From Dechloromonas sp. (GTDB lineage: Bacteria > Pseudomonadota > Gammaproteobacteria > Burkholderiales > Rhodocyclaceae): a DNA stretch of 44,988 bases. Positions within the stretch are counted from its first letter, which is position 1, and each line of letters starts with the position of its first letter. The position numbers and the translations under genes were made by a program. The stretch covers positions 1 through 44,988 of the forward strand of contig JAFLDQ010000008.1 of the NCBI GenBank assembly GCA_017302355.1, in the 5' to 3' direction. The notes under the pieces are model-generated. The model ran no database searches. It was given only the letters and a program-made list of their open reading frames with translations, and was not told the DNA's origin. This document shows positions 15,943 to 25,791 of the stretch, piece by piece.

Positions 15943-15962
15943 GCCGCCTAACGGCAGGCGGC
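15943..15962. terminator. Bidirectional hairpin between convergent genes
   Basis: GCCGCCT (15943-15949) and AGGCGGC (15956-15962) form a perfect 7-bp stem with a six-base loop. It starts right after the peroxiredoxin stop and runs into the last codons of the convergent hydrolase gene. Confidence 0.45.
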
Positions 15963-16826
15963 AATCAGTTCGCTTGCCGTCCGCCGGGCGAAGAGGACGG
16001 CCAGATGGCCGATTCCCGCGAGTTCGACATCGGAAGCCCCGGGCAGGCGCTGGTTGTCCTGGGGCATGACGAAGTTGTCGTGCGGCGTGCGGATGGCGAC
16101 GGCGGGAACCGGCAAGCCGGACTGGCCGAGGTCTTTCAGCCATCGCGAGCCGGGTTCCATCTCGCGGGCGTTCTTGCCGATGCCGATGCGTGCCAGTTCG
16201 CTCCCCGAATGCGGCGAGGAGATCGTGATCAGGCGCTCGACCCGGTCGCTGCCGTGGCGCGCCAGATAGGATCGACAGACCAGCCCGCCCATGCTGTGGG
16301 CGACGAGAATGACGCGGTCGGCGCCAGTGGCCTTGCATACCGCTTCGATTCGCTGGCCGAGCTCGGGCACCAGCTTGCCGATATTGGTGTAGGGCGGGGC
16401 AAGACTCACCGTCGCGACGATGTGGCCGGCCGACTCGAGGCGGCGCCGCAACAGCCACCAGACACCGCGGCTGCAGCTGTAGCCGTGCACGAGAAGCAGC
16501 GGTCGCGAGCAGGGCCGCAGCCGGTCGCGCCCCATCCACAGACGCTCGAAGGGGAGGATGAAGACAAAGATCAGCAGGAAGGCCGCATACTCGCCGGCGA
16601 TCATGCGCAGGGACTCGGCGGCCGAGAGGCGGCGCGCCGGCGAAGGGTAGGCCCGGGCGAATCCCCAGGTGACGGCGACGATCGCGGCGCGCAGGCCAAG
16701 AACCGTACCCGCCGCCACGATTGCGGAAATTCCCCACGACGTGCCGAGAAAATGGCGGGCCAGTGTTGCGCAGACCGCAAGTTCGGCCAGGAGCCAGATC
16801 AGAAGGGCCAACGGGACCATGCTCAT
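15948..16826 (-). CDS. Alpha/beta hydrolase, lipase-like
   Basis: A 292-residue protein with two or three N-terminal membrane segments (about residues 3-60 and 75-95) followed by an alpha/beta-hydrolase domain. LLLVHGYSCSRGVW is the oxyanion-hole region and VAHSMGG is the nucleophile elbow (GxSxG-like with Ala at the first position, as in several lipases and PGAP1-like proteins). ISSPHSGSELA and a late GHLAVLF with the probable catalytic His follow. It is probably a membrane-associated esterase or lipase. The ATG at 16826 (MSMVPLALL) is chosen because the upstream in-frame extension is not hydrophobic or conserved. In a neighbourhood with storage-lipid genes, a lipid substrate is possible but unproven. 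Confidence 0.82.
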   Translation of the reverse strand: MSMVPLALLIWLLAELAVCATLARHFLGTSWGISAIVAAGTVLGLRAAIVAVTWGFARAYPSPARRLSAAESLRMIAGEYAAFLLIFVFILPFERLWMGRDRLRPCSRPLLLVHGYSCSRGVWWLLRRRLESAGHIVATVSLAPPYTNIGKLVPELGQRIEAVCKATGADRVILVAHSMGGLVCRSYLARHGSDRVERLITISSPHSGSELARIGIGKNAREMEPGSRWLKDLGQSGLPVPAVAIRTPHDNFVMPQDNQRLPGASDVELAGIGHLAVLFARRTASELIAACR

Positions 16827-17100
16827 GCCTTTCGGAGAAATGCCGGGTGCGGCCGTCCGGAAAGCCCGGCGGCCAGCCGGAAGGGGTTGCGCGCCACCAG
16901 GCGATGGATCGGGGACTGCGGATCGGCGCCGCTGCCGGCTACGCCAGTCCCGGGAAACTCGCGGCGCGTCGTCATGGCGCCAGACCATCGAACATCGTTC
17001 GCTCGCCTGAAATGGACTGGCTCAGTGTAGGTTGCCTCGCCGGACGGACCTAGGCAAACGCTTCTAAACGATCTGCGCCAGTTTTTGCCATAATCCGCTC

Positions 17101-17829
17101 ATGGGGAGCGACGCACATCCGGATCTCGATCGGGCAACCTGTTCGGCCGCCCTTGCCGCCTTCATCGCCGAGGCTCGCGACCTGCGTCTGGCGGCGGCAG
17201 CCGACCCCGTGATCGAGCGGCGGCGGGCGAATCTGCGCGCCTGGCAAGCCGCCCGGCTGGCGCGGACCCATGCCGATCTCCTGGCCAGCGAGCGCTACGG
17301 CGAGGCCGCGGCTTTCTTCCTGTCGGATCTCTATGGCCCGAAGGACTTCGGTGAGCGCGATAGCGAGCTCGAGCGGATCCTGCCGCTGATGACCACGATA
17401 TTGCCTGTCTCGGGTCTTCGCACATTGCTGCTGGCGATCGAGGTCGATGCCCTTTCCGAACGCCTCGACGCGGCGATGGTCGGCGTTCTCGGCGCCCGGC
17501 TCGATGCTCCGGACCTGAGCGACAACGCTTATGCGAGCGCCTACCGGGAGGTGGGCGACCGGCCGGGGCGCGAAACGCAGATTCGCCTGATCGGCGAAAC
17601 CGGCGAGGCGCTTGACGCGTTTGCGCAGAAACCCTTCGTCCGGATGACGCTGAAGATGATGCACGGACCGGCAAGGATGGCGGGTCTCGGTGAGTTGCAT
17701 GCCTTCCTCGAGCGCGGTTTCGACACATTCCGGACCATGCGCGGCGCGTCCGAGTTCCTCGATTTCATCGTCAGCCGCGAGCGCGCGTTCTCCGTTGCGC
17801 TGTTCTCGGGCGGGACTCAGCCGTCCTGA
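17101..17829 (+). CDS. Conserved hypothetical protein, all-helical
   Basis: A 242-residue, mostly helical cytoplasmic protein with a conserved-looking centre FFLSDLYGPKDFGERD, followed by LMTTILPVSGLRTLLLAIEVDALSERLD. I recall this block from uncharacterised proteins of proteobacteria, but no function is assigned. No signal peptide or membrane segment is seen. Its 3' end overlaps the 3' end of the convergent dnaQ gene by 13 bases. Confidence 0.75.
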   Translation: MGSDAHPDLDRATCSAALAAFIAEARDLRLAAAADPVIERRRANLRAWQAARLARTHADLLASERYGEAAAFFLSDLYGPKDFGERDSELERILPLMTTILPVSGLRTLLLAIEVDALSERLDAAMVGVLGARLDAPDLSDNAYASAYREVGDRPGRETQIRLIGETGEALDAFAQKPFVRMTLKMMHGPARMAGLGELHAFLERGFDTFRTMRGASEFLDFIVSRERAFSVALFSGGTQPS

Positions 17830-18530
17830 GCCGCGGCGGCCAGCCACAGGCAGCCGCCTCTGGTTTCCCCGTCGATGGCCGCCAGGACGCGCTCGTGGTC
17901 GGCCAGTTCCGCGGCGCTGGCGCGGACGACCCGCAGCGGCTTGCGCACGATCTGGCGGCCGTCCTTGCCGGCATGGGCGCGCGGCGCGACGGCGGGCTCG
18001 ATCAACAACGCTTCCTGGCCGCGTGTCATCGCCAGAAAGACCTCGGACAGAAGCTCGGTGTCGAGCAGGGCGCCGTGCAGGGTGCGCTGCGAATTGCCGA
18101 TCTCATAACGTTCGCACAGGGCGTCGAGGCTGTTGCGTTTGCCGGGGTGCAGTTCCTTTGCCATTTTCAGGGTGTCCGTGACACCGTTGCACACGGTCTC
18201 GACCGGCACCCGGTCGAGGCGGGCAAGTTCGGCGTTGAGGAAGCCGATATCGAACGGAGCGTTGTGTATGATCAATTCGGCGCCGTTGATGAATTCGAGA
18301 AACTCGTCGGCGATGTCGGCGAATTTCGGTTTGTCGGCCAGGAATTCGAGGGTGATGCCGTGGACCGTCGCCGCGCCCGCGTCGATCTCGCGCTCGGGAT
18401 TGACGTACTTGTGCAGATGGTGGCCGGTCAACCGGCGATTCACCATCTCGATGCCGGCGACTTCGATGATGCGATGGCCGTGCCTCGGGTCGAGACCGGT
18501 GGTTTCCGTGTCGAGGACGATCTGTCTCAT
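17817..18530 (-). CDS. dnaQ: DNA polymerase III epsilon subunit (3'-5' proofreading exonuclease)
   Basis: A 237-residue DEDD-type exonuclease. Exo I is [10 protein letters not shown] (Asp7, Glu9). Exo II is [13 protein letters not shown], and the Exo III region [15 protein letters not shown] supplies the catalytic His and last Asp. The C-terminal tail with its hydrophobic clamp-binding and alpha-subunit-binding parts is present. It proofreads in the replicative polymerase core. Its start overlaps the end of rnhA by four bases (ATGA), and the gene order methyltransferase-rnhA-dnaQ beside gloB is conserved in many proteobacteria. Confidence 0.96.
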   Translation of the reverse strand: MRQIVLDTETTGLDPRHGHRIIEVAGIEMVNRRLTGHHLHKYVNPEREIDAGAATVHGITLEFLADKPKFADIADEFLEFINGAELIIHNAPFDIGFLNAELARLDRVPVETVCNGVTDTLKMAKELHPGKRNSLDALCERYEIGNSQRTLHGALLDTELLSEVFLAMTRGQEALLIEPAVAPRAHAGKDGRQIVRKPLRVVRASAAELADHERVLAAIDGETRGGCLWLAAAAQDG

Positions 18531-18979
18531 CCCGTTTCCTCAAGTTCGTCGATCCCGCGGTTGGCGAGGGCGTCGGCGCGTTCGTTTTCGGGGTGGCCGG
18601 CATGACCCCTGACCCAGACCCATTCGAGCCGGTGCGGCCGGCTCAGGGCGTCGAGCTGCTGCCAGAGGTCGGCATTCTTCACCGGCTTGCGATCCGCCGT
18701 CTTCCAGCCGTTGCGCTTCCAGCCATGAATCCACTCGCTGATGCCCTTCAGAACGTACTGCGAGTCGGTATGAACGCAGCCGGCGACCGGGCGCTTCAGC
18801 GCTTCCAGCGCGCGAATCGCCGCGGTCAATTCCATGCGGTTGTTCGTCGTCTGCCGCTCGCCGCCCCACAATTCCTTTTCGTTCGTCGCCTGGCGGAGGA
18901 TCGCCCCCCAGCCGCCGGGGCCGGGGTTGCCGCGACAGGCACCATCGGTGAATATATCGACCCGGATGTCAGTGGCCAT
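18527..18979 (-). CDS. rnhA: Ribonuclease HI
   Basis: A 150-residue enzyme that removes RNA from RNA-DNA hybrids such as primers and R-loops. [17 protein letters not shown] carries Asp12, [10 protein letters not shown] carries Glu50 and [11 protein letters not shown] carries Asp72; the late His and Asp are in the [14 protein letters not shown] block. Length and residues are those of active RNase HI. It lies between the methyltransferase gene, which overlaps its start, and dnaQ, with which it shares ATGA. Confidence 0.97.
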   Translation of the reverse strand: MATDIRVDIFTDGACRGNPGPGGWGAILRQATNEKELWGGERQTTNNRMELTAAIRALEALKRPVAGCVHTDSQYVLKGISEWIHGWKRNGWKTADRKPVKNADLWQQLDALSRPHRLEWVWVRGHAGHPENERADALANRGIDELEETG

Positions 18980-19685
18980 GACCTTCCCTTTGCGCCACCG
19001 GCCGCAGAGCCCTGCTGCCGACGGCCTGCGTGCGCCAGTTCGGGGTGATCAGGCGCATGGCCTGGGTGCGCTTGATCGCGTGCAGGAGATAGACGCCGCC
19101 CGGGAATCCCCACCAGCGTTCGCCCGCTTTCTCCATGAAGCGCCAGCGCTTGAGCCAGGCGTCCTGGTCGCAGGGCGGGACATGGCAGCCGGGAACGGGA
19201 CGGTCGACCTCGAAGCCGAGAAGCTGCAACCAGTCCTTGAGCCGCGCCAGCGAGAGATAGGCGCCGTGCCACGGGAAGCCGCCGCTGCGGTCGAACCGGC
19301 TGCGCAGGCCCCACAGGGAGAGCGGATTGAAGCCGAGAATGAGCAGGTGCCCTTCGGGGATCAGGATGCGCTCGACCTCGCGCAGGATCTGATGCGCACC
19401 GGTGCTGAATTCGAGTACATGCGGCAGCACGACGAGATCGGCGCCGTGCGACGCGAAGGGCAGGGCGGTGAGTTCGCAGAGGACATCGACGGCGCCGGAA
19501 TCCCCGGCCTTCTGGCGCAACGGAATGCGGTTGGCGCGCAGGAAATCGGACTGCGGCAGGCCGAGCTGCAGCGCATGGAAGCCGAAGACATCGGCAATGG
19601 CGCCATCCACGGCGGCCGCTTCCCACTCCGCAACGTAGCGCCCCTGCGCCGTTTCCAGCCAGCCGTCGAGGCCGGGAATTGACAT
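18969..19685 (-). CDS. SAM-dependent methyltransferase (YafS-like position)
   Basis: A 238-residue class I methyltransferase-like protein. After an N-terminal helix region ([19 protein letters not shown]), the core shows [22 protein letters not shown] and [26 protein letters not shown], the latter being the typical strand-4/5 region. The first glycine-rich SAM motif is weak. The gene occupies the place of yafS in the conserved gloB-yafS-rnhA-dnaQ cluster. The ATG at 19685 is chosen because the family starts with a Leu/Trp-rich helix; an upstream in-frame Met would run into gloB's leader. Its 3' end overlaps rnhA by 11 bases. Confidence 0.85.
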   Translation of the reverse strand: MSIPGLDGWLETAQGRYVAEWEAAAVDGAIADVFGFHALQLGLPQSDFLRANRIPLRQKAGDSGAVDVLCELTALPFASHGADLVVLPHVLEFSTGAHQILREVERILIPEGHLLILGFNPLSLWGLRSRFDRSGGFPWHGAYLSLARLKDWLQLLGFEVDRPVPGCHVPPCDQDAWLKRWRFMEKAGERWWGFPGGVYLLHAIKRTQAMRLITPNWRTQAVGSRALRPVAQREGHGH

Positions 19686-19713
19686 CCGGCGGCCTTCGCT
19701 CGATAGTTCCGGC

Positions 19714-20469
19714 ATGTTCGAAGTTTTGCCCATTCCCGCGTTCAACGATAACTACATCTGGCTGCTGGTCCGTGACGGACGGGCCGCCGTGGTCGATCCC
19801 GGCGACGCAGCACCGGTGATCGCCCGGCTCCAGGCGCTGCAACTGCAACTCGAGACCGTCCTGGTCACGCACCATCATGCCGACCACCAGGGGGGCGTAG
19901 CCGAACTCGTCGAGCGCTGGCATCCCCGGGTGTTCGGACCGGAGCAAGAGTCTATCACAGGCTGCAGCGACCCCCTGAGCGGCGGCGAGACGATCGGCGT
20001 GCTCGGCCAGACGGTCGCGGTGATGCCGGTTGGCGGCCATACGCGCGGTCATCTCGCCTATCATGTCGCGGACGCAGTGTTCTGCGGGGATACCTTGTTC
20101 GGCGCCGGTTGCGGTCGCCTCTTCGAGGGCACGCCGGCACAGATGTGCGCCTCGCTGGCCCGCCTGGCGGCGCTGCCCGATGAGACGAAAATCTATTGCG
20201 CGCACGAGTATACGCAGACCAACCTGCGCTTCGCCCTCGCCGTCGAGCCTGAAAACACCGCACTGCGCGAGCGCGCGGAGCGTGTCGCCCGGGTCCGGGC
20301 GGCCGGGTTGCCGTCGGTTCCCAGCACGCTGCGCGAAGAAAAGGAATCCAACCCTTTCCTGCGCTGTGGCGAGCCGGCCGTGATCGCGGCTGCGCGGGCG
20401 CATGGTGCGGTCGACGCGTCCCGGGAGGCTGTTTTCACGGCCATTCGCGGCTGGCGGAATACCTTTTAG
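19714..20469 (+). CDS. gloB: Hydroxyacylglutathione hydrolase (glyoxalase II)
   Basis: A 251-residue metallo-beta-lactamase-fold enzyme that hydrolyses S-lactoylglutathione to lactate and glutathione in methylglyoxal detoxification. The metal motif THHHADH is at residues 52-58. GHTRGH and a bridging Asp in VFCGDTLFGAGCGRLFEG follow, then the AHEYTQTNLRFA and TLREEKESNPFLR glutathione-binding blocks. It is divergent from the methyltransferase-rnhA-dnaQ operon with only 28 bases between start codons. Confidence 0.96.
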   Translation: MFEVLPIPAFNDNYIWLLVRDGRAAVVDPGDAAPVIARLQALQLQLETVLVTHHHADHQGGVAELVERWHPRVFGPEQESITGCSDPLSGGETIGVLGQTVAVMPVGGHTRGHLAYHVADAVFCGDTLFGAGCGRLFEGTPAQMCASLARLAALPDETKIYCAHEYTQTNLRFALAVEPENTALRERAERVARVRAAGLPSVPSTLREEKESNPFLRCGEPAVIAAARAHGAVDASREAVFTAIRGWRNTF

Positions 20470-20576
20470 TGGTCTGCTTCGTCGCTGGCCGCGGCGGTGA
20501 TGGCCGTCGCCGGGCCGAGGGACCGGGGTTCGATGTGCTAAATTAGGCCCCAACAGCGAAACAGCGGCAGACCATC

Positions 20577-23500
20577 ATGACAGAACAGCCTTCCGGGAAC
20601 TCATCCACCCCATCCGCCGCGCCCGCCATCGCCGCACTCAAGGGGCCGCGGGCGCGCCGCATCGCGCTCTGGCTGGCGGGGCTGATCCTGGGGTTCGGAG
20701 TGGTCGGCTATCTCGCCGGGCCGCCGCTGATGAAGTGGCTGCTGGTCAGGCAGCTGTCGACCGAACTGCATCGTCAGGTCAGCATCGGGCAGATCGACAT
20801 CAATCCCTATGCCCTGTCGGCGCGGGTCGCCGGCGTTTCGGTCAAGGCCGACGACGGCAAGGAGGTTGCCGGCTTCGACGAACTGCTCGTCAATCTGTCG
20901 AGCTTTTCTCTCTTCCAGCTTGGCGTGGTGATAGACGAAATCCGCCTGCAGGGACCGCGGGTGGCCGTTGCGCGGGTGGCGGAAGGCAGGTACGACATCT
21001 CGGATCTGCTCGACGAGTGGATGAAACCCAAGGAGCCGTCGCCGACGCCGCGTTTCTCGATCAACAACATTCAGGTCAGCGGCGGCAAGGTGGTCTTCGA
21101 CGACCAGCCGATGGGCCGGGTGCATACCGTCAGCGACCTCAATTTCGCGCTGCCCTTCATCTCGAGTCTGCCCTATCAGGCGAAGATCGTTGTCGAACCC
21201 AGTTTCTCGGCGATCTTCGACGGGGCGCCGCTGGCGCTCAAGGGCAGGAGCACCGAGATCTTCGAAGGCAACCTGGAGAGCGAACTCAACCTCGATCTCG
21301 ACCGCCTCGATCTCGCCGGATTCCAGCCCTACCTGCCCAGTTCGATACCCGTGCGCCTGAAGGGCGGCACGCTCGACAGCGAACTGCGGATCGTCTTCAA
21401 GGAACTGTCGGAAAAGGTATTTTCCTTCACCGTGGTGGGCAGCGCCCATGTCTCCGGCTTTGCCATGGAAGAGGCGACGGGCGCGCCGCTGCTGGCCTGG
21501 AAGCGGCTCGATGTCGATGTCGAGAACGTCGACCTGATCAACCGTCGCTTCGTGGTCAAGCGCGTGTTGCTCGACGGGATGGAGCCATTCGTCGCGGTCA
21601 ACCGCAGCGGGGAGATGAACTGGCTGCGACTGGGCGAAGAGATCGCCGCGGGTTCCGGCGGGGCAGCCAGCGAACCGGCAGCGAAGCCGCCCGAGTGGAG
21701 TGTCGGGGAAATCCGCCTGACCAACGGAAGGATGCACTGGCAGGACGAATCGACGGTTCGCCCGACGGCCGGCGACGTGCTCGACATCCATGCCGTGGTC
21801 GGCAGGATCGGCGGCAAGCTGGCCGAGCCGATCGAGATCAGCGAGGCGACGTACCGGGTCGATCTCGGCGAGCGGCTGCGTATTGGCCGCGTCGCGGTGA
21901 AGGGGATTCGACTCGATGTGCCCGGACGCCGTGTCGAAGTGGCCGAGGCCGGCGTCCAGGAAGCGCGCGGCCTGCTGGTGCGCAACAAGGAGGGCAAGAT
22001 CGAATGGCTCGGTTCGCCGGTCCTGAAGACCGTGCGCAAGGCCCGCGAGGAACTGGCGGATGAACGTCCGTGGATCGCCAATGTCACGAAACTGGGCGTC
22101 GCCGATGTCGCACTCCGTATCGAGGATCGGTCGACCACGCCGGTTGTCGTGCAGACGGTCGACGAACTCACTCTGTCCGTGGAGAACCTGTCGACCGAGC
22201 CGGGCAAGACGGGAACCGTGTCGTTGAAGAGCCGGGTCAACCAGAAAGGCAGCCTCAAGGTCGATGGCAGCGTTGAACTGATGCCGCTGAAGACCGCGCT
22301 CAAGGTCGAGACGCAGGCGATCCCGCTGTTGCCGCTGCAGCCGTACTTCACCAATTTCCTGAACATCGCGCTGACCCGTGGCCAGGTTTCCAACAGCGGT
22401 GATGTGACGGTCCAGATGGGCAAGGAGGGCCTCAACGCGACGTACAAGGGATCGCTGACTCTCGGCGACCTGCTTGCGGTCGACAAGGTCCACAATGCCG
22501 ATTTCCTGAAGTGGAAATCGCTGTATGTGGGCGCTATCGATTTCCGCCTGCAGCCGATGGCGGTCAATGTCGGCGAGGTGGCGCTCAGCGATTTCTATTC
22601 GCGGCTGATCCTCAGCAAGGAGGGCCGGCTCAATCTGCAGGACATCGTGCGCAAGCCCGAGGCTGGTGCCGCGCCGGTCGCCAGCGCTCCGCAACCGGCG
22701 GCGACCGCAGCGGCTGGCGGGAAGCCGGCCACTCCCGCGGCGCCCACGCTGCCGATCCGGATCGCCAAGGTCACGCTGCAGAACGGCACCGTCAATTTCT
22801 CGGATTTCTTCGTCAGGCCCAACTACACGGTCAACGTGACCAGGGTAGCGGGACGGGTCAACGGACTGTCGTCGGCCGCCGATACCGTCGCCGATCTCGA
22901 ACTGCGTGGAAAGTACGCCAATTCGGCGCCGGTACAGGTGACCGGCAAGCTGAATCCGCTGGCGGCGAAATCCTTCCTCGACATCAAGGCCGAGGTGACG
23001 GGCGTCGATCTCGTTCCCTTCTCGCCCTATTCGGGCAGGTACGCCGGCTACAACATCGACAAGGGCAAGCTGTCGCTCAACGTCGCCTACAAGCTGGAGA
23101 ACAACAAGCTGGCGGCGGAAAACCGGCTCTTCATCGATCAGCTGACGTTCGGCGACAAGGTCGACAGTCCGGACGCCACCAAGCTGCCGGTCAACCTGGC
23201 GATCGCCCTGCTCAAGAACAACCGCGGCGAGATCGACCTCAACCTGCCGATCTCCGGTTCGCTCGACGATCCCGACTTCTCGGTGGGCGGGCTGATCGTC
23301 CAGGTGATCGTCAATCTCTTCGTCAAGGCCGTGACTTCGCCCTTCGCGCTGCTCGGCTCGATGTTCGGTGGCGGCGAGGAGTTGTCGAACATCGAATTCG
23401 CTCCTGGCCGCGCCAGTCTTGGCGACGCGGCGACCAAGCGCCTGGAGTCGCTCGCCAAGGCGCTCGTCGAACGCGATTCGCTCAAGCTCGAGGTGACCGG

Positions 23501-23933
23501 CCGTGCCGATCCCGAAGTCGACAGGGAAGGTCTCAAGCGGGTTGCCATGGAGCGCGCGGTCAAGGGCGAGAAGCTCAAGGAGCAGATCAGGAAGGGGACC
23601 GAAGGCGGGTCCCTCGATTCGGTCGAGATTGCCCCGGCGGAATATCCCGAGTACCTGAAACGGGCCTACAAGGAAGCGAAGTTCCCGAAGCCGCGCAACG
23701 TGATCGGGATGCAGAAGGATCTGCCGGTGGAGGAAATGGAGAAGCTGATGCTGACCAACCTGCCGGCCAGCGACGATGATGTCAAGGAACTTGCCCTGCA
23801 GCGGGCGGAGAGTGTTCAGGGCTGGTTGATCGAGCAGGGCAAGGTGCCGGCCGAACGCATCTTTCTCGTACCGCCCAGGCGCGATGCGGACGACAAGGGC
23901 AACGGCAGCCGCGTCGACTTCTCGCTGCGCTAG
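20577..23933 (+). CDS. Large AsmA-like DUF748 envelope protein
   Basis: An 1,118-residue protein. A Pro/Ala-rich cytoplasmic tail is followed by one membrane segment (about residues 26-50) and a very long periplasmic part of repeated beta-strand units (VRLQG/VNLSS-style AsmA repeats; DUF748). A low-complexity Pro/Ala linker lies near residues 700-725. The C-terminus contains an OmpA-like stretch (ELSNIEFAPGRASLGDAA then LEVTGRADPEVDREGL and a last VDFSLR). AsmA-like proteins are thought to bridge the inner and outer membranes and move phospholipids; that role is inferred here. rmuC starts three bases after the stop, so the genes are probably cotranscribed. Confidence 0.9.
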   Translation: MTEQPSGNSSTPSAAPAIAALKGPRARRIALWLAGLILGFGVVGYLAGPPLMKWLLVRQLSTELHRQVSIGQIDINPYALSARVAGVSVKADDGKEVAGFDELLVNLSSFSLFQLGVVIDEIRLQGPRVAVARVAEGRYDISDLLDEWMKPKEPSPTPRFSINNIQVSGGKVVFDDQPMGRVHTVSDLNFALPFISSLPYQAKIVVEPSFSAIFDGAPLALKGRSTEIFEGNLESELNLDLDRLDLAGFQPYLPSSIPVRLKGGTLDSELRIVFKELSEKVFSFTVVGSAHVSGFAMEEATGAPLLAWKRLDVDVENVDLINRRFVVKRVLLDGMEPFVAVNRSGEMNWLRLGEEIAAGSGGAASEPAAKPPEWSVGEIRLTNGRMHWQDESTVRPTAGDVLDIHAVVGRIGGKLAEPIEISEATYRVDLGERLRIGRVAVKGIRLDVPGRRVEVAEAGVQEARGLLVRNKEGKIEWLGSPVLKTVRKAREELADERPWIANVTKLGVADVALRIEDRSTTPVVVQTVDELTLSVENLSTEPGKTGTVSLKSRVNQKGSLKVDGSVELMPLKTALKVETQAIPLLPLQPYFTNFLNIALTRGQVSNSGDVTVQMGKEGLNATYKGSLTLGDLLAVDKVHNADFLKWKSLYVGAIDFRLQPMAVNVGEVALSDFYSRLILSKEGRLNLQDIVRKPEAGAAPVASAPQPAATAAAGGKPATPAAPTLPIRIAKVTLQNGTVNFSDFFVRPNYTVNVTRVAGRVNGLSSAADTVADLELRGKYANSAPVQVTGKLNPLAAKSFLDIKAEVTGVDLVPFSPYSGRYAGYNIDKGKLSLNVAYKLENNKLAAENRLFIDQLTFGDKVDSPDATKLPVNLAIALLKNNRGEIDLNLPISGSLDDPDFSVGGLIVQVIVNLFVKAVTSPFALLGSMFGGGEELSNIEFAPGRASLGDAATKRLESLAKALVERDSLKLEVTGRADPEVDREGLKRVAMERAVKGEKLKEQIRKGTEGGSLDSVEIAPAEYPEYLKRAYKEAKFPKPRNVIGMQKDLPVEEMEKLMLTNLPASDDDVKELALQRAESVQGWLIEQGKVPAERIFLVPPRRDADDKGNGSRVDFSLR

Positions 23934-23936
23934 GGT

Positions 23937-25271
23937 ATGCACGAGGCTCCGTTCCTGGTCCTGCTGGCGGGACTCGTCGCCATCGTCGTGTTGCAGGTCA
24001 TCGCGTTGCTGCGCGGCAGCCGGCGCGGCGCTGACGAAGTTCGCCTGCGCGCCCTGCAGGAGGCGCAGGAGAAGGGCCTCGAGCGGCTCGAGCGGGAGCT
24101 GCGCGAGGAATTGGCGCGCAGCCGGCGCGAGGATGCCGAGGAAGCGTTCCGCGACCGCGAGGAGCGTGCCCAGTCGGCGACGCTGCTCGGGCAGGCGGTG
24201 ACCACGCAGGTCGGCCAGTTCGGGACGGCCCAGTCGGAACGGCTGGAAGCCTTTGCCCGGGAACTGAACCGCTTTTCACTGAGCCTCGACGAACGCTTCG
24301 AGCGGTTGAAAATGACCGTCGAGGGACGGTTGACCGCAATACAGGCCGACAACGCCGGCAAGCTGGAGGAAATGCGCCGCACCGTGGACGAAAAGCTGCA
24401 CGCCACGCTCGAGCAACGCCTCGGCGAATCCTTCAAGCTGGTCAGCGACCGTCTCGAACAGGTGCATCGCGGCCTCGGCGAAATGCAGTCGCTGGCTTCG
24501 GGCGTTGGCGACCTCAAGCGGGTATTGAGCAACGTCAAGACGCGCGGCACCTGGGGCGAGGTCCAGTTGGCGGCTCTCCTTGAGCAACTGCTGACGGCGG
24601 ACCAGTTCGCCGCCAACGTGGCGACGCGGCCGGGAAGCGGCGAACGTGTCGATTTTGCCATCCGGCTGCCGGGCAGGGGGGACGGCGCGGTGGTGTGGCT
24701 GCCGATCGACGCGAAGTTTCCGGTGGAGGATTACCAGCGTCTGATCGACGCCCAGGAGCGCGGCGAACCGGGACTCGTCGAGGAGGCGAGCAAGGCGATC
24801 GAAGTCCGCCTCAAGGCCGAGGCGCGCAGCATCCACGAGAAATATGTCGTGCCGCCGCACACCACCGACTTCGCACTGCTCTATCTGCCGACCGAAGGGC
24901 TGTATGCGGAGGCCTTGCGGCGTCCGGGTCTGGCCGACACACTGCAGCGCGAATGGCGGGTCAGTCTGGCCGGGCCGACGACGCTGGCGGCGCTCCTCAA
25001 CAGCCTGCAGATGGGGTTTCGCACGCTGGCCATCGAGCAGCGCTCGGCGGAGGTCTGGGCCGTGCTGGGCGCCGTCAAGAGCGAATTCGGCAAGTTTGGC
25101 GAGGCGCTGGCGCACACCCGGAAGAAGCTGGACGAGGCCAGCAACAGCATCGGCAAGGCGGAGACGCGGACGCGCCAGTTGTCGCGAAAGCTGAGCGAGG
25201 TCGAGGCGTTGCCGGCGAGCGATGCGGAGAAGCTGATCGGCTTGGTCGAACCGGATGGCGAAGACGAGTGA
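23937..25271 (+). CDS. rmuC: DNA recombination protein RmuC
   Basis: A 444-residue protein with an N-terminal membrane helix (FLVLLAGLVAIVVLQVIALL), a long Arg/Glu-rich coiled coil (residues about 30-180) and the RmuC nuclease-like domain. Visible blocks are NVKTRGTWGEVQLAALLEQLL, LPIDAKFPVEDYQRL with the PD-(D/E)xK-like DAK, and TDFALLYLPTEGLYAEAL. RmuC limits rearrangement at inverted repeats and has recently been tied to defence against foreign DNA in some bacteria. It follows the DUF748 gene by three bases and overlaps the DUF3293 gene by 17. Confidence 0.95.
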   Translation: MHEAPFLVLLAGLVAIVVLQVIALLRGSRRGADEVRLRALQEAQEKGLERLERELREELARSRREDAEEAFRDREERAQSATLLGQAVTTQVGQFGTAQSERLEAFARELNRFSLSLDERFERLKMTVEGRLTAIQADNAGKLEEMRRTVDEKLHATLEQRLGESFKLVSDRLEQVHRGLGEMQSLASGVGDLKRVLSNVKTRGTWGEVQLAALLEQLLTADQFAANVATRPGSGERVDFAIRLPGRGDGAVVWLPIDAKFPVEDYQRLIDAQERGEPGLVEEASKAIEVRLKAEARSIHEKYVVPPHTTDFALLYLPTEGLYAEALRRPGLADTLQREWRVSLAGPTTLAALLNSLQMGFRTLAIEQRSAEVWAVLGAVKSEFGKFGEALAHTRKKLDEASNSIGKAETRTRQLSRKLSEVEALPASDAEKLIGLVEPDGEDE

Positions 25272-25791
25272 ACTGGAGGCCGCCTACCGGGCGACGACTT
25301 ATCGGGTCTACCTGCCCGGGGGACAGTGTGATCTGCGTCCCGGGGTCGCCTCGGAAGCCTTGCGTTGCTGGCTGGAGACGGCCGGGGCCGCCTGCTTTGC
25401 CGTCCTGACGGCGTCCAACCCGGCTTCCGTGCCGCTCGACGACGAAGAGAACAGCCGCCGCCAGTCGCAACTGGAGTGCGAACTCCTCGAGTCCGGATAT
25501 GAAACCTACGCTGGCGAGAACGTCGCCGACGATGCCGCCTGGCCTGCCGAAGAAAGCTGCTTCGTTCCCGGCATCACGCGTGCCGAGGCGATGACCCTGG
25601 GCGGGAAGCACGGGCAGAACGCCGTCGTCTGCGGCGGCGCTGACGGAGTTCCCGAACTGGTGTGGTTGGCAAACGCCGCGGCGACCGAGCCAGGCGGGTC
25701 GCCGGAGCCAATCACCAGAGATGCCACCACTTCTTCTTATCGACCAGGCCGGTCTTGTAGAACTCGCTATCGGGGAAGTTCTTGCGCATGA
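25255..25791 (+). CDS. DUF3293-containing protein
   Basis: A protein of at most 178 residues that matches the DUF3293 layout: an N-terminal YRATTYRVYLPG, a central AVLTASNPASVPLDDEENSRR, and a late EESCFVPGITRAEAMTLGGKHGQNAVV. Function is unknown. Its start overlaps the end of rmuC by 17 bases. The last 30 residues or so do not look conserved and overlap the end of the convergent bamD by 80 bases, so an original stop may have been lost. Confidence 0.8.
   Translation: MAKTSELEAAYRATTYRVYLPGGQCDLRPGVASEALRCWLETAGAACFAVLTASNPASVPLDDEENSRRQSQLECELLESGYETYAGENVADDAAWPAEESCFVPGITRAEAMTLGGKHGQNAVVCGGADGVPELVWLANAAATEPGGSPEPITRDATTSSYRPGRSCRTRYRGSSCA

Noticed and set aside
20601..23942. An open frame of about 1,110 codons on the reverse strand opposite the DUF748 gene
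   Set aside because: Long antisense frames are common in GC-rich coding DNA. Its translation is His/Arg/Asp-rich with no domain, while the forward frame has membrane segment, repeats and start signal.
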